The notes beneath the pieces are model-generated. The model was not told the origin of the DNA and did not search any database. It worked only from the letters and a program-made list of their open reading frames with translations. From Burkholderia pseudomultivorans (GTDB lineage Bacteria > Pseudomonadota > Gammaproteobacteria > Burkholderiales > Burkholderiaceae): a stretch of DNA of 64,000 bases. Positions 10,601-19,277 of this stretch are shown piece after piece; within the stretch, counting starts at the first letter, position 1, and each line of letters starts with the position of its first letter. The position numbers and the translations under genes were made by a program. The stretch is taken from NCBI RefSeq assembly GCF_902499075.1, contig NZ_CABVPP010000013.1, positions 1-64,000 of the forward strand. The letters are read 5' to 3'.

Positions 10601-11145
10601 CGCAGATGACCCAGCGCGGAAAGATGCTGATCGCGCTGCTCGACGACGGCACCGGCCAGTGCGAAATCACGATCTTCAACGAGCAGTTCGAGGCGAACAA
10701 GGCGCTGTTCAAGGAAGACGAACTGCTGATCGTGCAGGGGCAGGCGCGCAACGATGCGTTCACCGGCGGCATCCGCTTCACGGCCGATACGGTGATGGAT
10801 CTCGAGCGCGCGCGCAGCCGCTACGCACAGGCCGTGCGGCTGACGATGAACGGCAATGCCGATGCGACGGCCTTGCGCCGCGTGCTCGAACCGCATGTGT
10901 CGAAGGACGACCCGGCGGCCGCGAGCGCGGTCGAGGCGCCCGCGCCGCGCGGCGGCGGACGCGACGGCGGCCGGCGTCCGCAGGCGCCGCTGCCCAACGG
11001 GCTCGCGGTGCAGATCCACTACAGCAATGCGCGCGCGCAGGGCGAAATGCGGCTCGGCGATGCGTGGCGCGTGAAGCCGAGCGACACGCTGCTCGCGGAG
11101 CTGCGCGCGGCCTTCGACGGCAGCACGGTCGAAATCACCTACTGA
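7612..11145 (+). CDS. dnaE: DNA polymerase III alpha subunit
   Basis: A 1177-residue replicative polymerase subunit, full length for DnaE1. The PHP domain opens with FVHLRVHSEFSIADG at residue 5. The catalytic acidic residues lie in MPDFDIDFCQHGRDR near residue 400, followed by the helix-hairpin-helix region and an OB-fold that includes RTQMTQRGKMLIALLDDGTGQCEI near residue 1000. It is the chain-extending core of the chromosomal replicase, with beta clamp, epsilon and tau as partners. ATG 7612 gives the conserved N-terminus. The possible leaderless start is noted separately. The gene stands alone with its own terminator. Confidence 0.98.
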   Translation: MSDPRFVHLRVHSEFSIADGIVRLDDIVKAAAADGQGALALTDLGNAFGLVRFYQEARGKGIKPIAGCDVWITNPDDRDKPSRLLLLVKDKRGYLNLCELLSKAWLTNQYRGRAELDPGWLDGELSEGLLALSGAQQGDIGLALAAGNEEAARRHAQRWAKVFPGGFYIELQRYGQPGAEAYIQQAATLAASLKLPVVATHPTQFMTDDDFTAHEARVCISEGDILANPRRQKRFTTDQYFRTQDEMVALFADLPSAVANTVEIAKRCNLKLELGKPKLPLFPTPDGMSLDDYLVQLSKEGLEKRLAQLYPDEAERDAQRDTYYKRLEFECGTITKMGFPGYFLIVADFINWAKNNGVPVGPGRGSGAGSLVAYALGITDLDPLRYNLLFERFLNPERVSMPDFDIDFCQHGRDRVIQYVKEKYGADAVSQIATFGTMAAKAAVRDIGRVLDLGYMFTDGVAKLIPFKPGKHVTIADAMKEEPQLQERYDNEDEVHQLLDLAQRVEGLTRNVGMHAGGVLIAPGKLTDFCPLYTQGDDGGVVSQYDKDDVEAVGLVKFDFLGLTTLTILDWAERYIRRLDPSKADWSLSQVPLDDPASFQILKKANTVAVFQLESRGMQGMLKDAQPDRFEDIIALVSLYRPGPMDLIPSFCARKHGREKVEYPDPRVEPVLKETYGIMVYQEQVMQMAQIIGGYSLGGADLLRRAMGKKKPEEMVKHREIFAEGAAKNGLSREKSDEIFDLMEKFAGYGFNKSHAAAYALLAYYTAWLKAHHPAEFMAANMTLAMDDTDKVKILFDDCIVNNLVVLPPDINQSHYRFEPVAEADGKRSRTIRYGLGAVKGSGQNAIEEILRAREEKPFTDLFDFCERIDRRIVNRRTIEALIRAGAFDSLNTNRAQLLASVPLAMEAADQAEANAMQAGLFDMGAESPHAHALVDEPAWDDKRRLQEEKGALGFYLSGHLFDAYRDEVRRFVRQKVGELKEGRDKLVAGIIASLRTQMTQRGKMLIALLDDGTGQCEITIFNEQFEANKALFKEDELLIVQGQARNDAFTGGIRFTADTVMDLERARSRYAQAVRLTMNGNADATALRRVLEPHVSKDDPAAASAVEAPAPRGGGRDGGRRPQAPLPNGLAVQIHYSNARAQGEMRLGDAWRVKPSDTLLAELRAAFDGSTVEITY

Positions 11146-11176
11146 TCGCGTTCTGTTCCCGACGCGTCGCGACAAG

Positions 11177-11218
11177 CGGCCCGGCGCATCGCCATCGTGC
11201 GATGCGCCGGGCCGTTTT
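11177..11218 (+). terminator. Strong intrinsic terminator after dnaE
   Basis: A perfect 15-bp inverted repeat (CGGCCCGGCGCATCG at 11177-11191 against 11200-11214) has an 8-nt loop and is followed by TTTT. It starts 32 bp after the dnaE stop. Confidence 0.88.
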
Positions 11219-11233
11219 CATGTGATCCGGTGC

Positions 11234-11262
11234 TTGGGTGCGTCATCCTGACGCTATACAAT
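11234..11262 (+). promoter_or_regulatory. Candidate promoter for the LPS-core GT9 gene
   Basis: TTGGGT (11234-11239) and TACAAT (11257-11262) are separated by 17 bp. This sigma-70-like promoter lies just after the dnaE terminator and would give a leader of about 130 nt to the gene at 11401. Confidence 0.5.
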
Positions 11263-11400
11263 CCGTCGCGCGCGCGACGATCCGGCGGGGAAAGACCGGA
11301 CGTCGCGCGCGACCACGCGTGACGACGCCGGCATCGCGCAACAGGCGCGTGCCGCAGGCGGCGCACGACGATAAAAACACTGACAGCCACTATTACAACA

Positions 11401-12471
11401 ATGGCCTACGGGAACTCGACGGGACGGATCCTCGTGATCCGGATTGATTTTCTGGGCGACATGCTGTGCACGACGGCATTGCTCGGCGCGTTGAAACGGC
11501 GCTGGCCCGGCGCGGAACTGCATGTGGTCGCGAACCGCTACAACGCGGCCGTGCTGGCCGGCAATCCGGACGTGGATGCAGTCCACACGTACGTGTACAG
11601 CCGCCAGTGCGAGCGCAACGACCGGCCGGGACGGCTGCGCGCGTTGTTCGACCGGATGCGGCTGGTCCGGCGCCTGCGTCGCCTGCGGTTCGACCTCGTG
11701 GTCGTGCCGAACGGCGGCATGCACCGCAGCAGCGTGCAGTTCGCGCGGCAGCTCGGCGCAAAGGACTGCCGCTGGCACGATGCCAATACCGAATTCGACG
11801 ATCGCAAGCCCGACCATGTCGCGACGCGGCCGATCTGCCACGAGGCGCTGTCGGGGTTCCGGCTCGTCCCCGAGCTCGGCGGTGTCGGGATCGACGATCT
11901 CGCGCTGACGGTGCATCCCGACCGCACGCTGCAACAGGCGTGGCGCGATCGGCTCGGACCGCGCACGAAGCCGCGCGTCGGCCTGTTCGTGTCGAACAAG
12001 GCTGCCGAGCGGCGCTGGGCCGCCGACCGGTGGCGCGAGCTCGGCCGGCGGCTCGCGCCGTTCGCCGACGTGATCGTGTTTCGCGATCCCGCGCTCGCGT
12101 CGGCGGACGCGTGCGACGCGTGGCAGGGCGTGCAAGCGCGGCATGTCGTGCCGTCGTCGGTCGGTGAGTTGATGGCGATCGCGAGCCTGCTCGACGCGAT
12201 CGTGTCGGCGGACAGCGCGCCCGTGCATCTCGCGTCGGCGCTGCGCGTGCCCGTCGCCGCGCTGTTCGAGGACCGGCCGGAAAAGTATCTGCGCTGGCAT
12301 CCGCTCGGCGTGCCGCACGCGATCCTGCGGGCGGGCGCGAGCGTCGATGCGATCGGCGTCGACGCGGTCGAGCGCGCGGTGCGCGACCTGTTGTCGCCGG
12401 CCGTGGAGCGCGCCGGGCCGGTGATCGATGCGTCCGCCGGGACGGTGGCGGTCGAAGCGCTCGCGGTGTAG
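11401..12471 (+). CDS. Glycosyltransferase family 9, LPS heptosyltransferase-like
   Basis: A 356-residue GT9 (GT-B fold) protein. The N-terminal Rossmann half shows ILVIRIDFLGDMLCTTALLGAL near residue 10, a close match to heptosyltransferase starts. The C-terminal half shows the donor-site pattern in IVSADSAPVHLASALRVPVAALF near residue 262. GT9 enzymes add heptose from ADP-heptose to the LPS inner core on the cytoplasmic side. The context of waaL-type, GT2 and msbA genes supports a core-LPS role. The second GT9 gene follows 298 bp later. No good ribosome site precedes the ATG. The exact acceptor cannot be told from sequence. Confidence 0.85.
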   Translation: MAYGNSTGRILVIRIDFLGDMLCTTALLGALKRRWPGAELHVVANRYNAAVLAGNPDVDAVHTYVYSRQCERNDRPGRLRALFDRMRLVRRLRRLRFDLVVVPNGGMHRSSVQFARQLGAKDCRWHDANTEFDDRKPDHVATRPICHEALSGFRLVPELGGVGIDDLALTVHPDRTLQQAWRDRLGPRTKPRVGLFVSNKAAERRWAADRWRELGRRLAPFADVIVFRDPALASADACDAWQGVQARHVVPSSVGELMAIASLLDAIVSADSAPVHLASALRVPVAALFEDRPEKYLRWHPLGVPHAILRAGASVDAIGVDAVERAVRDLLSPAVERAGPVIDASAGTVAVEALAV

Positions 12472-12575
12472 CACGCGCGGCGCAGCGGGCGAGTCGTGCC
12501 AAGCCCGGGATTGGCACGCACTGCAGCCATCGCCCGGCCTCGCGACCGCGCCGGCGCGTACCGGCGCACGATCCG

Positions 12576-12690
12576 CTGCGCCACTGCGCCACTGCGCCAC
12601 TGCGCCACTGCGCCACTGCGCCACTGCGCCACTGCGCCACCGCGCCACCTCGCACCCGCGCACCCGCGCACCCGCGCACCCGCGCACCCG
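12576..12690. repeat. 8-bp tandem repeat tract upstream of the second GT9 gene
   Basis: Eight perfect head-to-tail copies of CTGCGCCA (12576-12639) are followed by about two degenerate copies, then four copies of a related unit CCGCGCAC (12656-12687). The 8-bp period is kept over about 115 bp. It lies in the 298-bp gap between two LPS-core glycosyltransferase genes, ending about 80 bp before the downstream GTG. Apart from this tract I see no gene in 12472-12769. Confidence 0.95.
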
Positions 12691-12769
12691 CGTTCGCCAT
12701 GCCGCGCCGGCTGCTGCAAAATCCTGTACATTGCCAGCCTTGTTCAGCCAGCTAGACGGACCGACTGCC

Positions 12770-13945
12770 GTGGCCCTGTTTTCCTCCGCCCGCCCGCCCA
12801 GAACCATCCTCGTCGCCGCGCCGCGCCGTATCGGCGACGTGCTGCTGACGACGCCGCTCGTGCGCTCGCTGAAGGCCCGCTGGCCCGACGCGCAGATCGA
12901 CATGCTGGTGTTTCGCGGCACCGAAGGCGTGCTCGAACACAACCCGGACGTGCGGCGCGTGATCGTCGTCGCACAGCGCGCGGGATTCCGCGAGCGCCTG
13001 CGCGATGCATTGTCGATGTGGCGTCGCTACGACCTCGCGTGTGCGGCGCTGAGTTCCGACCGGCCGCGCTTCTACAGCTGGTTCGCCGGCCGCAAGCGCG
13101 TCGGCCTCGTCGATCCGGACCGCGTCACGTGGCTCACGCGGATGATGCTGAACGGGATCGCGATCAACCACCATGAATCCGCGCATACGGTCGTCAGCAC
13201 GCTCGCGCTGGCGCCCGTGATCGGCATCGAGCCGGTATCCGAGGTCGTCGCGCCCGGCATCGGCGACGATCCCGCGCGGCGTGCGCGCTTCGACGCGCGG
13301 CTCGCGGAGTCGCCGGCGCTTCGCGACGGCAAGCCGCTCGTCGTGCTGCATCCGTATCCGATGTTCCGCTACAAGCAATGGCGACTCGACGGCTGGGTCG
13401 AGATGATCGACTGGCTGCGCGGGCACGGCTTCGCGGTCGCGCTGTCGGGCGGTCCGGCCGATCGCGAGCGCGAGTATGGCGAACAGGTCGCGGCGCAGGC
13501 CGGCGGCGACGTGCTGAACCTGGTCGGCCGGCTGAGCTTCGGCGAGAGTGCCGAACTCGTGCGGCGCGCGCGGCTGTTCATCGGGCCCGACACGGGCGCG
13601 ACGCACGTCGCGGCGGCGACGGGCACCGACACGATCGCGCTGTTCGGGCCGTCCGATCCGGTGCGCTGGGGGCCGTGGCCGCAGCACTGGCCGGCGACCG
13701 AGAATCCGTGGCCGCTGCGCGGCTCGGGGCGGCACGGCAACGTGTGGCTGATCCAGGGGGAAGGCGATTGCGTGCCGTGCCGGCACGAGGGCTGCGAGCG
13801 TCACGTCGACAGCCGCAGCGATTGCCTTGTCAATCTCGGCGCGCAGCGCGTGAAGGCCGCGGCCGCCGAGATGCTCGGACTCAAGCCGCCGGGCGCGGAA
13901 GCCGTCGTCGACACGTCGCGGCTGCATCGCGGCGGATCGGACTGA
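12770..13945 (+). CDS. Glycosyltransferase family 9, LPS heptosyltransferase-like
   Basis: A 391-residue GT9 protein. The N-terminus has ILVAAPRRIGDVLLTTPLVRSLKARWP near residue 12, and the C-terminal donor site is FIGPDTGATHVAAATGTDTIALFGPSDPVRWGPWP near residue 270, the classic heptosyltransferase block. A cluster of cysteines near the C-terminus (CVPCRHEGCERH) is also typical of one heptosyltransferase subgroup. The GTG at 12770 is chosen as it opens the conserved fold. The same frame stays open upstream through the 8-bp repeat tract to 12428, but that extension is low complexity and unlike the family. It belongs to the LPS-core cluster and acts in the cytoplasm on lipid A-core. Confidence 0.85.
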   Translation: MALFSSARPPRTILVAAPRRIGDVLLTTPLVRSLKARWPDAQIDMLVFRGTEGVLEHNPDVRRVIVVAQRAGFRERLRDALSMWRRYDLACAALSSDRPRFYSWFAGRKRVGLVDPDRVTWLTRMMLNGIAINHHESAHTVVSTLALAPVIGIEPVSEVVAPGIGDDPARRARFDARLAESPALRDGKPLVVLHPYPMFRYKQWRLDGWVEMIDWLRGHGFAVALSGGPADREREYGEQVAAQAGGDVLNLVGRLSFGESAELVRRARLFIGPDTGATHVAAATGTDTIALFGPSDPVRWGPWPQHWPATENPWPLRGSGRHGNVWLIQGEGDCVPCRHEGCERHVDSRSDCLVNLGAQRVKAAAAEMLGLKPPGAEAVVDTSRLHRGGSD

Positions 13946-14018
13946 CGCACCGCCGGGCGCTTCATCGTGTCGCCGGAACGCGCCCGCAGTGGAGGGGGCA
14001 GCCGGAGCCACGTCGAAG

Positions 14019-14047
14019 CGGCCCCGCGCGGGCGCGAGCCGGGGCCG
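14019..14047. terminator. Possible bidirectional hairpin between convergent genes
   Basis: CGGCCCC (14019-14025) pairs with GGGGCCG (14041-14047), and further GC pairing is possible inside. It sits between the convergent GT9 and waaL genes. There is no T-run, so a terminator role is only suggested by position. Confidence 0.3.
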
Positions 14048-14075
14048 ACACAGCGCCGCCCCGAGCGCCCGACGA

Positions 14076-15356
14076 TTACGCGCTGCGCCGGATCGCCGAG
14101 GTTTCGCGCGGCAGCGCTTCGTCGCGGCCGCCGCAGCCGAGCAGGATGCCCGCGAGCAGCACCAGCAGGTGCCCTTCGGCGAAATCGAGCAGCAGCGAAT
14201 TCGCGAGGCTGCCGACCGTGAAGATCGCGAGCCACCCGAGCAGCAGCTGCCGCGAGCGCGGATCGAGCGTGCGGCTGCCGCGCGCGATCTGCACGATCAG
14301 GTTGACGAACAGCAGCACGCCGAGCGAGCCGAGCTGCACGGCCATCAGCATGTATTCGTTATGCGGATTCGACGTGAGCTGCCCTTCGGCAGCCGTCTTG
14401 CCGGCCGCGAGCTTCTGGAATTCGAACTCGAGGCCGCCTGCGCCATAGCCGATCGCCGGGCGCATCCGGTACAGCTCGAGCCCCTTCTTGTACCACTCGA
14501 GACGCAGCCCGGTCGACGTCGCCGCGTCGCTCTGTCGGTACTGCTGCACTTCCGACGCGACCTTCACGAGCCGGCCGCCGTGCACCGTGCAGGCGGCCAC
14601 CACCAGCGCCGCGCCGGCCAGCACCAGCGCGCCGGCGGCGAGTCCCGCGCGCAGCGCCGACTGCTTGCGCAGCAGCAGCACGAAACGCACGGCGACGACG
14701 AGGATCAGCAGCAGCGCGACGACCTGGCCGGTGCGCCCCTGCAGCATCACGAACACGTTGACGAGCGCCCACGCGGCGACGCCGGCGTACGCGGCGCGCG
14801 ACAGCGCGGTGCGGGCCGCCAGCGCCAGATCGGCCGCCTGGTAGAACAGCAGCGCGCCGAACATGCCGGCCGCGATATGGTTCTTGAACACCCACGCGCG
14901 CGACAGCGGCAGTTCGGTCGCGTGGGCGGGCCCGATCGCGGTCAAGCCGAGGTAGTTGGTCGTCGACAGCAGCAGGATCGCGCACAGCGTGCCGAACCAG
15001 CAGCGCCGCACGATCGGCGCCCAGTTCGACTGGCGGAACGCGAGCGCGGCGAAGGGCAGCAGCAGCAGCTTGTCGTACTTGGCGACCCAGTTCCACGCCT
15101 TGTCGTGCGGCGCGACCGTATAGGTGACGCTGACGGCCAGTGCGGCCAGGATCAGCAGCGCCGCGAGCGACGCGGGTTCGGTGACGAAGGTGCGCAGGTC
15201 GCGCCAGAATTCGGGCGAGATCACGAGCGCGACCGCGAACAGCGCGCAGAACACGTTGGTCAGCGCGGTCGAGACGGGCACCATGCAGAGCGCGATGACG
15301 GCGAAGGCGCGGGCGGCGGTCAGGCGCCGCGTGGCGGAAGCGGAAAACGAAAGCAT
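14076..15356 (-). CDS. waaL: O-antigen ligase (WaaL-type)
   Basis: A polytopic membrane protein of 426 residues with about 10-12 hydrophobic segments. It carries Wzy_C/WaaL-type features: the periplasmic-loop arginine motif MLQGRTGQ near residue 225, RLEWYKKGLELYRMRPAIGYGAGG near 300, and the His motif SNPHNEYMLMAVQLGSLG near 345. WaaL joins undecaprenyl-linked O-antigen to lipid A-core at the periplasmic face of the inner membrane. ATG 15356 (MLSFSASA) is chosen over an upstream ATG because it directly precedes the first membrane segment. The surrounding core glycosyltransferases and msbA favour ligase over polymerase, which is a related fold. Confidence 0.85.
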   Translation of the reverse strand: MLSFSASATRRLTAARAFAVIALCMVPVSTALTNVFCALFAVALVISPEFWRDLRTFVTEPASLAALLILAALAVSVTYTVAPHDKAWNWVAKYDKLLLLPFAALAFRQSNWAPIVRRCWFGTLCAILLLSTTNYLGLTAIGPAHATELPLSRAWVFKNHIAAGMFGALLFYQAADLALAARTALSRAAYAGVAAWALVNVFVMLQGRTGQVVALLLILVVAVRFVLLLRKQSALRAGLAAGALVLAGAALVVAACTVHGGRLVKVASEVQQYRQSDAATSTGLRLEWYKKGLELYRMRPAIGYGAGGLEFEFQKLAAGKTAAEGQLTSNPHNEYMLMAVQLGSLGVLLFVNLIVQIARGSRTLDPRSRQLLLGWLAIFTVGSLANSLLLDFAEGHLLVLLAGILLGCGGRDEALPRETSAIRRSA

Positions 15357-15491
15357 CGGAACCTGTCGAATGGACGAATGCGGCATGCGGGCACCGTGCT
15401 GCGCGCCGCGCGTCCCGGGCAGCACGCGGCGGGACGAACCGCGCAGTATACGCGAAGCGACGTGCGTTTCCGCGCCGTTTACGGGGTTGAA

Positions 15492-16334
15492 TCAGCCAAG
15501 GGCGCGCTTGATTCGCGAACGCAGCAGCGCGCGCTTCAGCCTGCCCTCGACGACGGGCGTGTCGAGCGCGACGCGCGTGCCGGCCGGCTCGCCGCGATGC
15601 AGGTAATAGCGGTCGAACGTCGCCTGCGTCATGCCCCATTTGTTGAGGAACTGGCGGCGGCCGTCGTTCTTGACGATCTTGCCCGTGCTCTTCTGCTGGA
15701 AGTGGTAGACGAGGCTGTCGCCGACGCCGATGAAGATCCGGCAGCCGGCGTCCCAGCACTTCATCGAGAAGTCGTTGTCGCTGCTCATCCCAGGCGACAG
15801 CTCGCTGCTGTAGCCGCCGATCCGGTTCCACCAGTCGCGGTGCACGAGCGTCGGCGGCCAGGTCGAGCCGAGCCAGTCCGCGCGCGCCAGGCGCGGCGCG
15901 GCGGCGACGAGGCCCGCCGCGTCGAACTGCCCGGCGTCGCGGCCGAAATCGGCGACCACGACGCACGGGTTGCCCGTATCGACCGGCTCGACCATCGTGC
16001 CGGACAGCATGAACAGGTCGGTCGGCATCTGCTCGATGCGCCGCACCAGCGCCGTGTCCCAGCCGGGGCAGCAGAACATGTCGTCGTTCATGTAGACGAC
16101 GTAGTCGCGCGTCGCGCGCGCGGCGGCCAGGTTCACCGCATGACAGATGCCGATGTTGGCCGGCGACGCCGTGTGCTCGATGCCTTCGCTGCGCACCCAG
16201 TCGAGCGTGCCGTCCGAGCCGTCGTTCACGTGCACGATGATCTGGTGATCGTACGCGGAATGGCGGCGCAGGCTGTCGACGACGAGCCTGAGGTACGGCA
16301 GGTTGTTCCAGGTCGGGATGATGATGGAGAACAT
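15492..16334 (-). CDS. Glycosyltransferase family 2, LPS-core type
   Basis: A 280-residue GT-A protein starting MFSIIIPTWNNLPYL. It has the nucleotide-binding VNDGSDGTLDWV near residue 41 and the metal-binding acidic motif YMNDDMFCCPGW near residue 85. Later acidic residues in SSDNDFSMKCWDAG could serve as base or metal ligand. No membrane segment is evident, so it should act in the cytoplasm. It lies 119 bp downstream of the waaE-like gene and 135 bp upstream of waaL on the same strand. The sugar added is unknown. Confidence 0.85.
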   Translation of the reverse strand: MFSIIIPTWNNLPYLRLVVDSLRRHSAYDHQIIVHVNDGSDGTLDWVRSEGIEHTASPANIGICHAVNLAAARATRDYVVYMNDDMFCCPGWDTALVRRIEQMPTDLFMLSGTMVEPVDTGNPCVVVADFGRDAGQFDAAGLVAAAPRLARADWLGSTWPPTLVHRDWWNRIGGYSSELSPGMSSDNDFSMKCWDAGCRIFIGVGDSLVYHFQQKSTGKIVKNDGRRQFLNKWGMTQATFDRYYLHRGEPAGTRVALDTPVVEGRLKRALLRSRIKRALG

Positions 16335-16453
16335 GGCAGTCGGATTCGCGGTTCGTCGTGGCGGGCGGCGCGGCCGCTCCGCAGGCGTGCGGTGCACGGG
16401 CAGGCCGGCATTGTAACGCCGCGGCCGCCGCGCGCCGGCGGTGCGCGGGAAGG

Positions 16454-17206
16454 TCAGCGGGCCGCGTCGTGGCCCAGCTTCAGGAAGCGGTAATAGACCG
16501 TCTCCGCGTTGAACACCGCGATCATGAAGCCGGCGCGGCCGTCGAGGAAGCCGCGCCGCAGCAGGTAGGTGCGCACGAACGCCCACGCGCCGCGCGCGAG
16601 CGCCTTGCCGAAGCCGCCGCGCTGGCCGGCCGCGCGGCGCTGGCGCGCGCCGGCCGTCGAATACGCGTCGAGCTTGCGCACCACGGTTTCGAAATCCTCA
16701 TACGAATAATGCATCAGCTTGCCGGGCAGGCGCTGCGCGGCGCTGTCGAACACCAGGCGTTCGTGCACGAGATCGTCCGAGAAGCGCGCGGCGCCGCGCC
16801 GGAACAGGCGCGGCACCCAGTCCGGATACCAGCCGCTGTGGTGGATCCACTGGCCGCAGAAGCTCGACAGCCGATCGAGCGCATACACCTGGGCGGCCGG
16901 CGCGCGAATCGCGTCGCGGATCGACTGCGCGAGTTCCGGGCTGACGACTTCGTCGGTGTCGAGCGACAGGATCCAGTCGGTGCCGAGCGCGTCGAGTGCG
17001 CGGTTCTTCTGCGGGCCGAAGCCCGGCCAGTCGCGCTCGACGATTACGCGCGCGCCGTGCGCCTGCGCGATCGCGACGGTGTCGTCGGTGCTGCCGCCGT
17101 CGATCACGACGATGTCGTCGGCGAACGTCAGCGCATCGAGGCACTGCGCGAGCCGCGCGGACGCGTTGAGGGCGATGAGGGCGACGCCGAGGGTGGGTTC
17201 AGCCAT
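16454..17206 (-). CDS. waaE: Glycosyltransferase family 2, WaaE-like LPS-core glucosyltransferase
   Basis: A 250-residue GT2 protein. It has VALIALNASARLAQCLDAL at the start, the nucleotide-binding pair DDIVVIDGGSTDDTV near residue 30 and the DxD region ILSLDTDEVVSPEL near 83. The segment WIHHSGWYPDWVPRLFRRG near 120 is characteristic of the WaaE/KdtX group, which adds glucose to the inner-core heptose. ATG 17206 (MAEPTLGVALIAL) gives the family start. It is divergent from msbA, with about 195 bp between them. The symbol is by family resemblance and the linkage is not proven. Confidence 0.78.
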   Translation of the reverse strand: MAEPTLGVALIALNASARLAQCLDALTFADDIVVIDGGSTDDTVAIAQAHGARVIVERDWPGFGPQKNRALDALGTDWILSLDTDEVVSPELAQSIRDAIRAPAAQVYALDRLSSFCGQWIHHSGWYPDWVPRLFRRGAARFSDDLVHERLVFDSAAQRLPGKLMHYSYEDFETVVRKLDAYSTAGARQRRAAGQRGGFGKALARGAWAFVRTYLLRRGFLDGRAGFMIAVFNAETVYYRFLKLGHDAAR

Positions 17207-17306
17207 GAAAATCGTCGAAAGGGCGGAGAAACGGTGAGCGGCAGTATACCCGCGGCCCGCGCGCCGGCCGCATCGGCAGCGGCCGTGCGGCGGCAAGCGG
17301 TGCGGC

Positions 17307-17312
17307 TATAAT
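17307..17312 (+). promoter_or_regulatory. Candidate msbA -10 box
   Basis: A perfect TATAAT lies 90 bp upstream of the msbA start in the divergent waaE/msbA region. No clear -35 partner was seen. Confidence 0.4.
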
Positions 17313-17401
17313 GTTGGGCCATTTTCGGCACCCGCCCGACGGGGCAGGACCCCGGGCGGACCCCGCGCCGGGCGCCGCGTCGCGGCTCAAGAAGGATCGC
17401 C

Positions 17402-19183
17402 TTGGAAACCCAGAACACTCTTCGCAAACCGATGGACGGCACCGGCACGTCGCCGGTGACCGTCCTCAAGCGCTTGTGGCCGTATATCCGGCCGCTCGTC
17501 GGCATCGTGGTGCTCGCCGTGATGACGATGGGCGTCGTCGCGGCGACGGAAGCCGGGATCCCCGCGCTGCTCAAGCCGCTGCTCGACCACGGCTTCGGTT
17601 CGCACGGCAGCGACCGCGCGAAGTGGTACGTGCCGATCGCGGTGATCGGCCTCGCGCTCGTGCGCGGCGTGTCGCAGTACGCGTCGAATTACCTGCTCAA
17701 CTACGTATCGAACCGCATCCTGCTGCAGCTTCGGCTCGAGATGTTCCAGCGGATGATCCACACCGGCGCGTCGTTCTTCCAGCGCGAGACCGCGAGCACG
17801 GTGATCAACGCGATCGTGTTCGAGGTCAACCAGATCCTGTCGGTGCTGACCGGCGTGATGGTCACGCTGGTGCGCGATTCGCTGACGGTGGTGTTCCTGC
17901 TCGGCTACCTGTTCTACCTGAACTGGCGCCTCACGCTGATCGTCGCGGTGATCCTGCCGGGCATCGGCTGGCTCGTCAGCAAGATCAACCGGCGCCTGCG
18001 CCGCCTGAACCGCGAGCACCAGACGCTGACCAACGAACTGTCGTACATCGTCGAGGAGACGGTCGGCGGCTACAAGGTCGTCAAGGTGCACAACGGCGAG
18101 CCGTACGAGATCGATCGCTTCACCGCGATGAGCAAGCGCCTGCGCGGCTACGCGATGCGCATGACGATCTCGGGCGGCCTCGCGCAGCCGCTCACGCAGT
18201 TCCTCGCGTCGATCGCGCTCGCAGTCGTGATCACGATCGCGGTCGTGCAGTCGTCGAACGACCAGACGACGGTCGGCGGCTTCGTCGCGTTCGTCACGTC
18301 GATGCTGCTGGTGATTTCGCCGCTGAAGCACCTGATCGACGTGAACCAGCCGCTGCAGCGCGGGATGACGGCCGCCGAGCTGATCTTCGGGCTGATCGAC
18401 GAACCGGCCGAGCCGCAGGGCGGCGGCCGGCCGCTGCCGCATGCGCGCGGCGAAATCGAGTTTCGCGACGTGTCGTTCGACTACGGCGCAGCCGAGCGGC
18501 CGACGCTCGACCGCATCTCGTTCAAGGTCGCGCCGGGCGAGATGATCGCGCTCGCGGGCCCGTCGGGCAGCGGCAAGACGACGCTCGTGAACCTGCTGCC
18601 GCGCTTCTTCGATCCGACCGGCGGCGCGATCCTGCTCGACGGCGTGTCGGTTTCGGACTTCGACATCCACGCGCTGCGCAGCCAGATGGCGATGGTGAGC
18701 CAAGACGTCGTGCTGTTCAACGACACGATCGCCGCGAACGTCGCATACGGGCAGACGCCCGACCGCGCGCGCGTGCAGGCGGCGCTCGAGGCCGCGAACC
18801 TGGCCGACGCGGTGGCGGCGATGCCCGACGGGCTCGACACGCTGGTCGGCGGCAACGGGATGCGGTTGTCCGGCGGCCAGCGCCAGCGGCTCGCGATCGC
18901 GCGCGCGATCTACAAGGACGCGCCGATCCTGATTCTCGACGAGGCGACTTCGGCGCTCGATTCGGAATCGGAGCGCCACGTGCAGGCCGCGCTCGAACGG
19001 CTGATGGAAGGGCGCACGACGCTCGTGATCGCGCACCGGCTGTCGACGATCGAGCGCGCGGATCGCATCCTCGTGCTCGAGGCCGGCAAGATCGTCGAAT
19101 CGGGCAGCCACGACGAGCTGCTGCGCCACGGCGGCCTCTATGCGCATCTCCACCGGATCCAGTACCAGCAGCAGGCGGCCTGA
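17402..19183 (+). CDS. msbA: Lipid A export ABC transporter MsbA
   Basis: A 593-residue fused half-transporter with six membrane helices (residues about 30-330) and an ATP-binding domain. The ATPase motifs are intact: Walker [10 protein letters not shown] near residue 382, the signature LSGGQRQR near 490, Walker [13 protein letters not shown] near 510 and the switch IAHRLST near 545. MsbA flips lipid A-core across the inner membrane. Its position beside LPS-core glycosyltransferases and waaL fits that job better than drug export. The start is TTG at 17402 (preceded by AAGAAGGATCGC). Confidence 0.93.
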   Translation: METQNTLRKPMDGTGTSPVTVLKRLWPYIRPLVGIVVLAVMTMGVVAATEAGIPALLKPLLDHGFGSHGSDRAKWYVPIAVIGLALVRGVSQYASNYLLNYVSNRILLQLRLEMFQRMIHTGASFFQRETASTVINAIVFEVNQILSVLTGVMVTLVRDSLTVVFLLGYLFYLNWRLTLIVAVILPGIGWLVSKINRRLRRLNREHQTLTNELSYIVEETVGGYKVVKVHNGEPYEIDRFTAMSKRLRGYAMRMTISGGLAQPLTQFLASIALAVVITIAVVQSSNDQTTVGGFVAFVTSMLLVISPLKHLIDVNQPLQRGMTAAELIFGLIDEPAEPQGGGRPLPHARGEIEFRDVSFDYGAAERPTLDRISFKVAPGEMIALAGPSGSGKTTLVNLLPRFFDPTGGAILLDGVSVSDFDIHALRSQMAMVSQDVVLFNDTIAANVAYGQTPDRARVQAALEAANLADAVAAMPDGLDTLVGGNGMRLSGGQRQRLAIARAIYKDAPILILDEATSALDSESERHVQAALERLMEGRTTLVIAHRLSTIERADRILVLEAGKIVESGSHDELLRHGGLYAHLHRIQYQQQAA

Positions 19184-19277
19184 CCGGCCGTCGCCCCGTA
19201 CCTTGCCTTCATGATGGTGTGCTAGTCTTCACGGCGTAGTTGCCTCGTTTGATGTGACAACACGGAGGGAAGGCAGA

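Noticed and set aside
7615-11175. A continuous open frame of over 1100 codons on the minus strand opposite dnaE (and a similar one at 57331-61308)
   Set aside because: Composition is an Arg/Ala/His-rich shadow typical of antisense frames in GC-rich genes; dnaE on the plus strand has all expected motifs and codon bias.
12576-12690. A CRISPR array
   Set aside because: Units are 8 bp, abutting, with no spacers and no cas genes nearby.
12428-12769. A longer start for the second GT9 gene, running through the 8-bp repeats
   Set aside because: The extra 114 residues are low complexity and unlike any GT9 N-terminus; GTG 12770 directly precedes the conserved fold. Kept as a caveat in the repeat finding.
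14019-14047. A firm terminator between the GT9 and waaL genes
   Set aside because: The hairpin has no T-run, so it is listed only as a low-confidence structure.
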